Assembly (NCBI GenBank): GCA_035772405.1
Contig: JAYKKM010000224.1
Span: 3,554,501-3,618,500, forward strand
Direction of reading: 5' to 3'
DNA: 64,000 nt
Origin: Chrysogorgia sp. JL179-B06
Lineage: Eukaryota; Cnidaria; Anthozoa; Scleralcyonacea; Chrysogorgiidae
Numbering within the stretch: position 1 is the stretch's first letter; each line of letters begins with the position of its first letter. The translations under genes and the position numbers were made by a program. This document shows, piece after piece, positions 45,557 through 56,151 of the stretch. The notes under the pieces are model-generated. The model ran no database searches. It saw nothing but the letters and a program-made list of their open reading frames with translations, and was not told the origin of the DNA.

Positions 45557-46764
45557 CAAGGCTCGAAATAACTCTTGAAAATCTACCGGTCAACTTGACC
45601 GGATTTTCAAAAATGTGCCGGTCACAGAGGATTTTTTACCGGTCAATGCGGTTTTGTCGTTTCCCTTTATTGCCTATCAACGCTTCAATGCGAGTGCAAC
45701 GTACACTTAAACACTTGTATGACCAGTTCAAGTTAGTTTATATTTATTAACAAGTAACGAAATGTCCATTTTTAAGAAATTATGCTATATTTGCCTATTT
45801 CCACATAACTAAGATACAATCATACAAGACATGTAAATATCTAAGTGATAACATTTTATAATGCCATTATCCTATAGCTAAAAAGTAACTGTTAAAACTT
45901 AAAAGTGTTTAGTGTTTCGCATCACTATCAGTAAAGCATTCATTAAAAACTCAAGTTAAAAGTTGATCTCTTAGCTCGGAGAATCGGAGTCAGACTCTGA
46001 AAGCGATTCGTTTTCGCTGTTGGTAGGTCTCTTTGCTCGTTGCTTGTAGGTGCGCGACGCTTTTTGATTTGGCCGACGCATTTTATCTTCACGCCAAGAT
46101 TGAAGAGCTGGCAAAGCGTTGAATTCTTCGACAGGTGGTCCTTCCTCTCCAATGCGCAGCAGATTCTCCAGGCACTCCTGATCGAGCGAAGTGCGTGATG
46201 TGTCTTTGACACGTTTCATACGCGAGAACAGCCTTTCCAATTTGGAAGTCGAAACTGGCGTGCAAAACGCCAATTCCACTATCAGAAGAATGTTCTTGAA
46301 CCTTTCTTTTGCGATAGACATGTTAAAAAGTTTGCGCCAGGGGCAGAGAGATAATCAATGGCGTATTCGAGTAGATCATGCCACTCATCGACTAGATGGC
46401 TCTGGGAACAATCAAGACCGGCCTTGGTGAGAGGTTGCTCAAACTTCTTAAAGATACTCGTTATGTAGACATCTGCAAATTCTATGTCGAGCTGGGGAAC
46501 ACCGTCTTCGGATATCTTGTTTCTTTCCCATCCTTCACAGTTGAGAATTTGTGCCATTGATGTGATATAATCACTATATTTTCTAGCGTTCAAAAAGCGC
46601 CTCACTTTCGGCGTAACTTTGCGTAACGTGAGATCGAGCGTTTCCGTTGTTTTATTGTTTACAACCAAAAATCTACCGGTCATGGTTGACCGGTAAAAGA
46701 CGAAATTTGCCGGTCAAACACGGTAATTTTACCGGTCAATGACCGGCACTTATTTCGAGCCTTG
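45557..46764 (-). mobile_element. Internally deleted hAT element, 1208 bp, TSD ACTGTAAG
   Basis: Ends CAAGGCTCGAAATAA and TTATTTCGAGCCTTG are perfect complements, flanked by ACTGTAAG at 45549-45556 and 46765-46772. Subterminal 'accggtca' and 'tgaccggt' words (about four at each end) are typical transposase-binding repeats. Only the 3' part of a transposase gene remains inside. It landed inside the Harbinger element, so it is the younger of the two. Confidence 0.93.
45971..46685 (-). pseudogene. hAT transposase C-terminal fragment
   Basis: The minus-strand frame 46282-46683 (KVRRFLNARKYSDYIT, QLDIEFADVYITSIF) shifts into 45971-46321, which has the hAT dimerisation pattern STSKLERLFSRMKRVKD followed by LENLLRI. 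A basic, serine-rich tail ends it. The N-terminal zinc finger and the catalytic RNase H-like half are absent, so the element is non-autonomous. One frameshift lies near 46320. Confidence 0.8.
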
Positions 46765-46966
46765 ACTGTAAGTACACAGTAATTGTATCCAAATATTAAA
46801 ATTAAACATGTATTTTATTAGGTAATATAACATCAAATATTGTGTTGTAAAAATATTTTAATTAATTAATTAATTAAATATTCATGTAAATAAATAAATA
46901 TTCATTGTATTATTAAATAATTTAATTGAATTGAATTAATTTGTTATATCAAAATAATTAGGGGTA

Positions 46967-47598
46967 ATTACATGGACTGCACGAGGCTCCCCCGGTTAAC
47001 CTGGTTGAGTTGGGTCACAAAAACCTTACCATGGAGTCAATCTGTAGCGTACTTACAGAGACGGAGACAGAGTTTACACAACTTTTATTTAACTTGACAT
47101 TTGCTCCCGTACAACATTAAAGATCATGTATATATAGTCTTTGTCCGTTCACGTGTACAATTGATGATACAACATAAGGTCCTTTCAGCTAAACAATACC
47201 TACATTGAAGCTACTGGAAAACTACATACAAGTATTTTAATTGAAGACTATACCCCTATTTATTCTAAAGTAAAACTACATACATGTGTACACATGACCT
47301 ATTGGACTCAGTGAGTGTAAAGTACATAACTATTTATAAATCTATAATTACTGGGAAAATCCCACAAGTACGTTATATCGTATTTCATTGTCACAAACTA
47401 CAAATATACAACACAGACATGTTACAAATCAACTTAATATGCCGGTAATTATGATTACTTACTGTCAAACTATATGTAAGCCAATCCTATCTTTCAATGC
47501 CATTTCAGTGTTTTTCATGATCATGTCATCAGTGTGGCTCATATAAACAGTTCCCAAAGCTCAGCCTGGCTAACCAGGCCTAGCCCAGTCCATGTAAT
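46967..47598. mobile_element. 632-bp inverted-repeat element, ATTACATGGACTG ends
   Basis: ATTACATGGACTG at 46967-46979 is matched by CAGTCCATGTAAT at 47586-47598, with further pairing inward (ggttaacctggttgag against 'ctcagcctggctaacc'). No coding frame. It lies inside the Harbinger element. Confidence 0.75.
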
Positions 47599-47756
47599 CA
47601 AGCCTTATCTCCTTCATTATATATACGTTGTGAAATTAATAAATAGAAAAAAGCAATTTTAGCTTAATAATTGAATGATCACAACTCATTTGTTAATTGA
47701 TAAATAAATAAATAAATTTGATACTATTATGATAGAAATGTAAAAGTGAAATAGTT

Positions 47757-48560
47757 TATTTGTTATTATTTTTGAAAATATTTGCCAACATTTGTGTTTG
47801 TTGTTGTTGCTGTTGGATCATTGTTAACATTTGCTGTTGCAGCATTGCAAATTGTTGACTTTGTTGTTGCTGTTCCTGCTGTTGTTGTTGTTGCTGTTGT
47901 TGTTGCTGCTGTTGTTGCTGCATCTGATGTTGAAACTGGGTTTGTGTGACCTGCAGTTGTTCCAACAAGGCCAGCCGCTCTTCTTTTTGGTTTTCTCTCT
48001 CTTCTCTTTTTTCTTTCAGCTCTTCTTCCCTTAGTTTCTTCTCCATTGCTGTCGTTTCTCTTAACCACTCAAAAGTGTCACTTGATGTCCTTCTCTTCCT
48101 TTCTTTTTTCCCCATTTTCTTGATGTTCCAGCTCTCTCTTTTTTGTCTCTCCATAGCCCTCTTCCTCATCTCAACTGCTTGTACTTTTTCCTTTTCAACA
48201 CTCTGCTTCTTTGTTTCATTTTCGTCTTCCACTCTTCTCTCAGTTTCGTCACAAATCACAATCAGCTCCTCCAACAAGACTTCCTTTTCTGTGAATTCTT
48301 CACCACCTACTCCAGTCTCTTTTTCCTCCTTAGCCATTTGAAACTTATGTTTCCGTACTAGCATCCCAAAATGGTCTCATACTGCCCTGGCAGTAACATC
48401 AACATTGGGAATGCTTGGCTGTAACCTACTTGCAACAGCCAGCCATCCAGCCCCCTTGTTTTTTCCCCTTGTTTTAGATTTGTGCTGCAGGATTCCCTCT
48501 GCAGCAACCTCCTTCAGTATTAGGAGGTCCTTCGGCTCTGTCCAAACTACAACAGATCTA
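47757..48560 (-). pseudogene. PIF/Harbinger Myb/SANT-like DNA-binding protein, poly-Q tail, one stop
   Basis: Reading the minus strand from about 48560: a Trp-containing helix (VVWTEPKDLLILKEV), GAGWLAVASRLQ, then TARAV followed by a stop and DHFGMLVRKHKFQM. This is the three-helix Myb/SANT pattern of the accessory protein of PIF/Harbinger elements, which brings the transposase to the ends. The stop (at about 48377) would prevent a full product. Downstream is an open 202-codon frame: acidic TEKEVLLEELI, a long charged coiled coil, then glutamine runs from (CAG)n-type repeats at 47840-47935. The exon start upstream of 48560 is not defined. Confidence 0.7.
47840..47935. repeat. (CAG/CAA)n coding microsatellite
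   Basis: Interrupted 'tgttgctgttgt' repeat on the plus strand, giving poly-glutamine on the minus strand. The leucine-rich plus-strand frame is its antisense shadow. Confidence 0.9.
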
Positions 48561-49526
48561 AAAATTGTTTAAATTATGGTAATTTTAGTAGAAACATAGA
48601 GTATTTTTCAAGATGATTTTTATAAAATAAATAATTTGAAGACAATTTTCAGTTCAAAAAAATCTATGTCGCTGTAATTCATTAAGCAAATGCAATTAAA
48701 TACACTTTAATACTTCGCTTACTTTTTTTTGAGCTGGTCTCTCCGTTTCCCTCCATTTGTTACTGAGTTCTGGTTATTTAAAGCTACACGAAAAATCAAA
48801 TCAAAGACATGAAGTGCCAGCCTTTTAATAATTGAACAGAGTAAGCCGATAGGGGGCTACTATGGAGAAAAAGTTATGTAAATATTTAAACAAACCATTT
48901 AGAATTTAACTGCAGTGAGTAACCATAATACTATTTATACTCACAAGTAAATTATTTAAAAAACCTACCTTTTTGTGGAAAAAAAGAAGAAATACAGTGG
49001 CGTCTTTGACAGGACGTGAAAATTGTATTTTCACGTCGTAAAATAAACAAAGACGACATCGCAATTCAAGCCGGAGGTGAAATTAACTCGGGTCCAACAC
49101 ATACCGCGCGTCTCACCTCGTCTTTGATCTCGCGTCGTGTTTTCTAAATCTGTCTATTAGCTCTTTGTCGAAGACGTTATAAATTAAAAGTGAATTAAAT
49201 GCTTGTTTACTTGCGACCGCGTCGATTATCGTTGCTAGCAATGCTTTTGCCCTTTTTCTTTATGTTTATTCTTCGCCAATTTATCAGTTTAAGGCACGTG
49301 TTGTCGGTGTTGAAGTGTACCAGCGCAGAAATCACTGAAAGATACATACCCGCTATAATGTTATTAATCGCCATCTTGAAATTTCAGATTTCGCGCGATC
49401 CTATTCACTTTTCAACGACTTGATATCTATTCAAATGAAATTGAAATGATATCTATTGAGCATTCCATGTAATCTTAAGTATTTTGACACGAATACCAAG
49501 TAAACCCAGAGCGAAAATTGGTCACT

Positions 49527-49683
49527 TAAGCCAGTTTTCCACTATAGGCGATTTTGTTCGCGCGAAGCGACTTTTTATTGTTCAAATTGAAAAGATTTCT
49601 AATTAGTTCCAGCCGAGAGCTTATACGACAAAAGAAAAAGTCGCTTCGCGCGAAAAAACCCGCCTAGTGGAAAACCGGCTTTA
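49527..49683. mobile_element. 157-bp fold-back MITE with TCGCGCGAAGCGA arms
   Basis: TAAGCCAGTTTTCCACTA at the left is matched by TAGTGGAAAACCGGCTTTA at the right, and 'gttcgcgcgaagcgacttttt' is repeated in complement near 49640. TAA/TTA at the ends would fit a PIF/Harbinger-type target. Confidence 0.8.
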
Positions 49684-50001
49684 GTGTATATGCGTCAAAC
49701 AAGTCACGGCATTCGCAGCTGTCGGTAAGTAATAAACATTTGTGGTTGCTTTCAGACTTTTCAGTCACTCGAATGAATTGACCTTGTCGAAAGAGCATTT
49801 CTAAATATTGGTTGTGGTCGTATGGCTTACAAACATTCAGTTATTTACACTACTTGTGATATTTGCTTTTTATTTACACTTGCATATATAAATAGCACTT
49901 GAGTTAATATATACACTGTTGTAGTGAATGTGGGAGAGCTTGGAGTAGACAGACGATACAAGCGCGATCGTCAAGCTCGTACCCTCAGAAAAATGATTCT
50001 G

Positions 50002-50073
50002 AGTCCCGGACAGGAATCGAACCTGTAACCTTCTGATTACCGGTGAGACGCTCTAACCATTGTTACTATGATG
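50002..50073 (-). tRNA. tRNA-like sequence (Thr-like anticodon GGT), probably pseudogene or SINE head
   Basis: On the minus strand the D-arm (tagtaacaatggttagagc), an anticodon arm around CCGGTAA, and a good T-arm (acagg-ttcgatt-cctgt) are in tRNA spacing. The anticodon would be GGT (Thr), but position 33 is C instead of the near-invariant T. The anticodon stem has a mismatch, and the 5' acceptor strand does not pair with CCGGGAC. Both internal promoter boxes look recognisable, so a tRNA-derived SINE or dead tRNA is more likely than a working gene. Confidence 0.5.
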
Positions 50074-50596
50074 TACTGGTTCGATTGATATATGTACTCG
50101 TAGAAATTGAGAGCGAATAATGTAATTATTTTAGGAAAAGCAAACTTATGTTCGTTAGTTCTTTAAAATTATTTCGAAAAACGAGACATAAGCATTTATT
50201 TGTTTCTAGATAAAACTCGGCCTTATCGCGTCACTCGCCGCTACAGCGCTACTAGATATTTATCGTTATTATACCCTCACATATAATCCACCAATCAACT
50301 GTCTCTATTAGCATCACGTGGCAGCCCAATATTTTACAATGTAGGGCAGCTACATAATGGGCAGCAACCTTTGGACTGTTTACACGGGCTGTTCACGTGC
50401 AAAGCAACGTCACTCGCGTGCCTTTTATCTAAATCGAAATTTCATTGGTTGAAGTACTTTCTCGCGGAACGTGATGTGTTTTTAGAGTCTTATTATTCTT
50501 TTTGATGACCAGCAACCTTTTGACTGTTTATGCGCCAAGAAACATCTTTATGTTAAGATATTTTGTTCGATGTAATAAAACACCTATTGGATTCAT

Positions 50597-50650
50597 CTTC
50601 GCCCAATATTACTAAATATTTAAGTCTCGATTTGCAATATTGGGCGAGCC
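50597..50650. repeat. Short hairpin with CGCCCAATATT arms
   Basis: 'cgcccaatattactaaatattt' and 'caatattgggcg' pair around a short loop. Confidence 0.6.
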
Positions 50651-51051
50651 CGAAGGTCGAGGTCTCCCAGCTTCTTTTCGTACTTCATTTGATTATTCCG
50701 CCATCTTAATTAGTATTGCAAAGTTGCAAACAAAGTGACGTCACGTCTGGCTGCACATGTTAAATATTATTCTGCAAAATTGGGTTTTTTAAATTTTGGA
50801 ACAACTTCTTTAGCATTTCTGTGCTCTTTATATGAATCCGATTTAAAAAGATTAGTTTCATATGCACTTTACTTACGATTATGCTGGAAATGCTTAGAAT
50901 ACCAGCACGTGTTACACTTTTTTGGTTTGGTTAGAGATAAACACATAAGATAACAGGTTGTGATAAAAACAATATTATTTTCAATCTAATTTTTATCCCC
51001 CGGATCACGAAGAATGACAAGAGTCATGGGGTAATTCCGGGGGAAGTTTTT

Positions 51052-51205
51052 TTAAATTTCCACGGAGAAAGCAACCGTTTCTCGGAGAAGGCGCATATTT
51101 CCACAGAGAAGGCGTCTGTTTCTGCGGAGAAGGCGTCTGTTTCTGCAGAGAAAGCACATGTTTCTACGGAGGTGTCTGTTTTCGCGGAGAAGGCGTCTGT
51201 TCTCT
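51052..51205. repeat. ~24-bp minisatellite, 'gtttctgcggagaaggcgtct' type
   Basis: About six units. The complement gives an eight-residue repeat (RRLLRRN) in an artefactual frame. It is an inverted relative of the array at 40420-40625. Confidence 0.8.
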
Positions 51206-51394
51206 CTCCTCCGCAGAGGCTTCCAATTCGCTAGAGGGGGGTAATGGGTTGAGATAAGGAATGCGGTAGAGGGTAGGAAAACTTCAGCGGTTTTCAATTT
51301 GATTTATGATAATTATGCTAATTTATATTAACATAATGTGTCTTGTTCCGGAAATTTAAAAGCATAGGTGTAAACAGACGGTTTATTGGACTTT

Positions 51395-51497
51395 CATAAA
51401 TGTATAGCTTTCGCAACAGTTATAGTTATTTCCAGAGATATCAATAGAATTTTGATTTGAAATTTGGATGTTTTTCAGCCCGTCAGGAAAGAGTTAA
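51395..51497 (-). mobile_element. Partial copy of the piggyBac-type MITE
   Basis: From 'tggactttcataaatgtatagc' to 'ctgacggg..gagttaa', this matches 17441-17600 in complement with substitutions, ending in TTAA at 51494-51497. The other end is lost. Confidence 0.65.
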
Positions 51498-52044
51498 TAT
51501 TCGACAGCAATGTTTGCTGATGAAAATGATTCAGAATTCACGAAGAAGGCGTTGTGAAATTCGGAATCTACTCATGTCTCTACATAACCGACGATTGCTT
51601 ATCTTAAAAATTTTAAATTGTGTTTTCTTAAAACTCTGCTAGTTTTCATAAAGCAAAAACAACGATTGTTCACTACCGCTCCTGGCGCCGTTTGCCGCGA
51701 AGAAACATCAACTTGTTTTTGCATATTTGGCAAACATACTCGGATGTTCGATTCAAAAAACGTTTCGAGTGTCAAGAGGAACATTCCACTATATACTTGG
51801 GAAAATAGAGCACGCCATGAGAGCCGCCATGATGGTTTTACAAATAATATTTTGCGCATACTCGCCTGCAAAAGCAGGCTGAAACATACATGCACATACT
51901 AAATTATAACAAGACGCCTACTGGGCGTTAACTCGGGCTACTTTAGCCTGCGCATGGAACTATGTACAATAGGGTATAACTGCTGAGTCAGCCATGTTAT
52001 CGCAACACAGAAAGACTGCCAAAACTTAGACTCGGTGCTACAAC

Positions 52045-52545
52045 AGGTAGCTTGAGTAATAAACCTAAAACAAAGGATTTGTGCAGGGTGAGGTACAGCC
52101 TGACATTAATCGCAGATCATTTGTTAACCGTTATGAAGTTTGCCAAGTTTCCATATCCCATTGACCATATCTTGAGCAACTATGATTACATATAGTGATA
52201 GCTTACCTTAGTACACATGTGATTAAACATATTTCCATACAGCGTTCATATGTTGATCGAGTCTCGTCGACTTCGGGTAATATCACAACAACAGCATGTT
52301 TTATACCTGTCACTTCAAAGTTATCGAAGAGCTTCATCAATGTTCTTCGATTTACAGCATTTGAGCAACATTTTTCAGTACAATTCAATAACACATTTAA
52401 GCATAAGTTTGATCGATTCAATAATTTGATCGAGTACACATCAGCGTACGGTTATCAAGATCGCGGACCAACCCCTTCCGAAATCGCTCGTCATCTTTTA
52501 GTACAGGTCTACAACGATCAGCGAGTTGTAAGCATATGGTGAGCG
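52045..52545. repeat. Dispersed repeat related to 16.2 kb and 19.0 kb
   Basis: 52060-52145 matches 16224-16312 ('aaacaatgggtttgtgca', 'cattaaatcgcag'), and 52375-52495 matches 19010-19180. In the 16-19 kb copy the two parts lie 2.7 kb apart with TTAA elements and a LINE fragment between them. The copy here is therefore closer to the original arrangement. Confidence 0.6.
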
Positions 52546-53578
52546 TATTCACAATCAACACTCTTTCAAAATCTACCAACAGAGTCAAAGAACAACTCGA
52601 CGAAAAGCAAAGATGTCGAATTTGGCTCAAATGACCCGCCATGACCCGCAACATGCCTCCCGGTTCGCAAAAGCCTGGGAACTATTATTGCGCAATTTTG
52701 CAGATTTGTGGAAGCCGAAAAATAATACTAATAATAATAACAACAACGACAATAACAGAGGCGAAACTAAGACTCGTGCTACGGCCCGAGTAATTATGTA
52801 TTTAGTTCGACTCACGAAAAAGTCGACGCTTGACCCGAGACGATCTTTGGACGTTCTTCCCGCGTCAGCAGCAGATGGATAGAACGCCTTCGTCGATCCA
52901 AATACAATCCGACGAACTTAATTGAGTCAAACGTCAATCTTGTAATTAACTTAATTCGCTTTATTTAGTTCGTCTCATGTGAAGTGTCGTTTGACTCGGG
53001 CATTAAACGTTTTCTAAAAGTTTAAAAATGTGAAATTGTGATCTTTTAAGACATCATTCGTATATTTATTATCGCCCAATTGCTTTTGCTCGCACAATCC
53101 ACAATTTAGAGATTTTGTAAAACCTAAATACAGTACATCGAAAAATTAAAATTTAATCCAACTTATTTCGAATATGAGTTTTTTGACTCCCTAAACGTAT
53201 TCCTCAGGTTTTTGTAACCGATAGGCAGATTAATAAATAATAATGTAAGAATCATGATTTTTTTACTTTGAATTGATCGAATAAAAATCTGCCTATTCAT
53301 TATCCAAACCAAAAGGAAAGATTAAATGAACTAATTTTCGAATTAAATTGGGTTGAATAGTAATTTGAAACGTCATTGTTGTCATAGAAACCGCTGAAAC
53401 GCTTTATTTAAACCCTGAATCTTTTTTCGATGCATGACATTTCAGTCTATGCTGCAGGCGATTTCATTCTCCTCAAAATATTTACGCATACTTTTCGAGG
53501 TTAAAATTTTCAGGTTTTTTCTATTCAAGAAACCGTGGAGATCGACCCTTAAATTATATGAATTTTGTTTTCTTGTAG

Positions 53579-55310
53579 ATACTCAGATAACCAAAGAGCT
53601 CAAGATGCCATTAACATCACTCTCTTCCACTGGGGCTTACATGCGTGGGTCGTTTACTGTGTGGTCGGCCTTTGCATGGCTTTTGTTACATTCAGAATGG
53701 GCTTGCCGATGACAATACGATACTGTTTCTATCCTCTCTTGGGAAATTGGGTTTACGGTATTGTTGGTGACCTTATCGATATCATGTCCATCGTGTCCAC
53801 CGTGTTAGGTGTGTGTACCACACTTGGTCTCGGAGCCATGACCATCAACTCTGGCGTCAATCGCGTCAACAGCAATATCGTTGAATCAATTACCAACCAA
53901 ATTATAATCATTTGGATTGTGACCGCAATGGCAACCACCTCCGTTGTAACTGGCCTTAAGCTTGGCGTTCGTCGTCTCAGTGAACTGTGTTTTGGTCTTG
54001 GGGTACTGTTGATGATGTTAGTTTTATTCTATGACCAAACATTTTCCCTCCTTAATCTCTACATACAAAGTATAGGCTACTACCTGCAGAATGTCATCCA
54101 GCTTGGCTTCCATACTGATGCTTTCGCCCAGCTTGAAAATGCACCAGACGGAAAAGAAAATCCAGAATGGCTTGATGATTGGACCATCTTTTACTGGGGA
54201 TGGTGGATTTCGTGGTCCCCGTTTGTTGGTATGTTTATCGCAAAGATTTCTCGCGGTCGAACCATCAAAAGCTTCATCAATGCCACCCTCACGGCACCCA
54301 TTATCTATACTTTCTTGTGGTTTTCCATATTCGGCGGCGCGGGTATAATCATGGAAAGAAACGCCGCCTTGAAAGGAATCAACTGCACCTGGGAATTGGG
54401 TGGAAAAAACGCCACCGAACCGTTTGAGCAATTATTTCGATTGTCTTGCCGTGAAAAAACGCAGATGTATTTTGATCTGCTTCAGCAATACGGCAGCATA
54501 AGTGGCTTTTTGAACATAATATCAATTGCTGCTATTATCTTGTACTTTGTGACAAGTGCGGATAGTGGCTCGTTGGTCATCGACTGTCTGGCAGCCAATG
54601 GTAATCCAGATCCTCCTGTTGTGCAACGTATCTTTTGGGCGTTGACGGAAGGTGCATGTGCCACAGCATTACTCAAAGCTGGTGGGAAAACATCTCTCAC
54701 TACACTTCAGACGGTATCTGTCGCTGCAGGGTTGCCATATGCGGTCATTTTGTGCTTGATGTGCGTGTCTCTTTGGTGCGCATTTCGGAAGGAATCCGGT
54801 GACACAGATGAGCATCAACGCAGATTTAACGTATATATTGGCGACGTTTTTAGTAATCAATCGTCAAACAACCGCAAAAGAGTGATCGTATCTACCTTCG
54901 CACCGTGGTGGCCTGCAGGTCGCGCTGCTGGTAAACTCAACCGCAAGAACCCTCTGCTTTACATGGTGTTCATAGCCATGCTGTTCTACGGCTGGGTGTT
55001 ATTGGAAATCCTGCAGCTGCTTGACAAAGGTATGGCATACATTGGTTGGGTTGCGCTGTGTGGTTTCTTCGCCTACATTGTGGGAATAAGGGTTGCCATT
55101 CGCGAGGAATATGGTATATCAGGCAGCTTGATTGGAGATGCGTTGGTGGTGGTTTTCCTCTATCCGTTTGCTGTCGACCAGCTGGATAAGCACATGTTAA
55201 TAGAAGCGCAACTTAAAAAAGGTGACGAGCCAGGTATTTGTCTGGAAAACAAACACACTACCCTCGACGATGCTGAACAACTGGCAGATGTCGCAGGCAC
55301 CAAGTTGTAA
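53579..55310 (+). CDS. BCCT-family transporter, coding exon 2 (to stop)
   Basis: Encodes residues 148-723. LFHWGLHAWVVY (162-173) and the PROSITE-type BCCT signature DWTIFYWGWW (347-356) are present. The latter carries the tryptophans that line the substrate pathway in bacterial BetP. TSADSG (472-477) sits where the second sodium site is expected. About ten further membrane helices fit the 12-helix plan. A short hydrophilic loop with candidate N-glycosylation sites (NCT 416, NAT 424) lies between helices, and a ~40-residue acidic tail ends the protein. There are no stops or shifts. Total 723 aa is longer than typical bacterial members (about 500-600). The acceptor TTCTTGTAG precedes the exon. 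Candidate roles are osmolyte or DMSP uptake; the substrate is inference. Confidence 0.93.
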
Positions 55311-55664
55311 ACTCGGTTGTTAACTGTCGATTAACATTACTTTTTAAACTATAGATCGTTTTCATATGTGACTCAAATTGTTATGAGTCTTTTTCAAAAT
55401 ATTTGTTCCATTTCACATTTTGATAGTTAAGCCAACAAGCGCCCTATCGCTCCCTAATTTTCACTTTCATTAGATTTTTCCTGCTCTATATGCATAACAT
55501 AACATATTTTACAATGGTTTGGTTGACCAGCTGTGTTCAAACTTAATAGTGTGACACCTTTTTAGATCCACAAAAAGGAAATTAGGATATAGTAGATCTA
55601 GTCAACAAGGAGTCAGTCTTGTAACAAAGAGGACGAGAGAGAACTTTGTCTTCTTTATATAATA
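55311..55664. other. 3' flank of the BCCT gene
   Basis: AT-rich, no gene. I see no canonical AATAAA within about 350 bases after the stop. Confidence 0.4.
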
Positions 55665-55745
55665 GATAAAATACGAGCGGTAGATCTGTATGGGCACGCA
55701 CGAGCCATTGTAAATCCCATACAGATCTAACGCGAGTATTTTATC
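55665..55745. repeat. Palindrome with GATAAAATACGAGCGG arms
   Basis: 'gataaaatacgagcggtagatctgtatggg'-type left arm (given here by its start) pairs with the right arm ending 'gcgagtattttatc'. The loop is about 20 bases. It abuts the next palindrome. Confidence 0.85.
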
Positions 55746-55914
55746 GTACTTGTGAAATGAAGTAATGAACCAATGAACGATGCTATAGGCTTAATTAGTA
55801 TTTATAACTTTGTTAAAGATCGTCCTAATGTTTATTAGGACGATCTTTAACAAAGTTATAAATACTAATTAAGCCTATAGCATCGTTCATTGGTTCATTT
55901 CACAAGTACGATAA
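55741..55914. repeat. Near-perfect 174-bp palindrome
   Basis: The left arm 55741-55829 and right arm 55834-55914 are exact complements over 81 bases, except for an 8-base insertion (agtaatga) in the left arm. The spacer is 4 bases (gttt). A further partial copy of the arm's inner end ('ataactttgttaaagatcg') follows at 55920-55944. Confidence 0.95.
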
Positions 55915-56029
55915 CTTGCATAACTTTGTTAAAGATCGTCCTAACCAGTATTGAATCTTTATTGAGCTTTACAAAGCTATAAATGTGACCAAAATACCAC
56001 GCTGTGATTGTGCTTAGCCTCATTAATTA

Positions 56030-56135
56030 TTCATGAATTTGCACAAATATAGGTTAACGATATAGGGAGAGGTTTTTATTCAACTGTGAAGCCCGAGGTC
56101 TTTACTGTGGAATAAAAACCGATCCCGTAGTATAT
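56030..56135. repeat. Fold-back repeat with GGTTTTTATTC arms
   Basis: 'gggagaggtttttattcaactgtgaag' faces 'ctttactgtggaataaaaaccgatccc' around 'cccgagg'. It resembles in style the element at 3179-3291. Confidence 0.7.
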
Positions 56136-56151
56136 TTAACTTGTTTATATG

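Larger units (their letters stand above)
44171..49158. mobile_element. PIF/Harbinger transposon, ~5 kb, two genes, with nested elements
   Basis: The first 41 bases (AATAGACAGATTTAGAAAAC...) are perfectly repeated in complement at 49118-49158. The left half holds a DDE transposase (+), the right half a Myb/SANT-like gene (-). This convergent two-gene plan is the hallmark of PIF/Harbinger. A hAT element (45557-46764) and another inverted-repeat element (46967-47598) lie between the two genes. A clean 3-bp target duplication is not visible. Subterminal 'caaagacgac' words recur at both ends. Confidence 0.85.
39788..53578 (+). other. 13.8-kb intron of the BCCT gene
   Basis: Donor GTAGGT at 39788 and acceptor TTTTCTTGTAG at 53568-53578. 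The intron holds nested transposons (44.2-49.2 kb), a hammerhead ribozyme, two related minisatellites and a tRNA-like sequence. Parts without recognised content: 39788-40415, 40630-42110, 42190-43000, 43115-43840, 49160-49520, 50075-50590, 50660-51050, 51500-52040 and 52560-53567. Confidence 0.85.

Noticed and set aside
47831..48361. Leucine- and serine-rich plus-strand frames
   Set aside because: Antisense of the glutamine-rich and lysine/glutamate-rich Myb-like protein.
54024..54431. 135-aa minus-strand frame and others opposite the transporter
   Set aside because: Shadow of BCCT exon 2.
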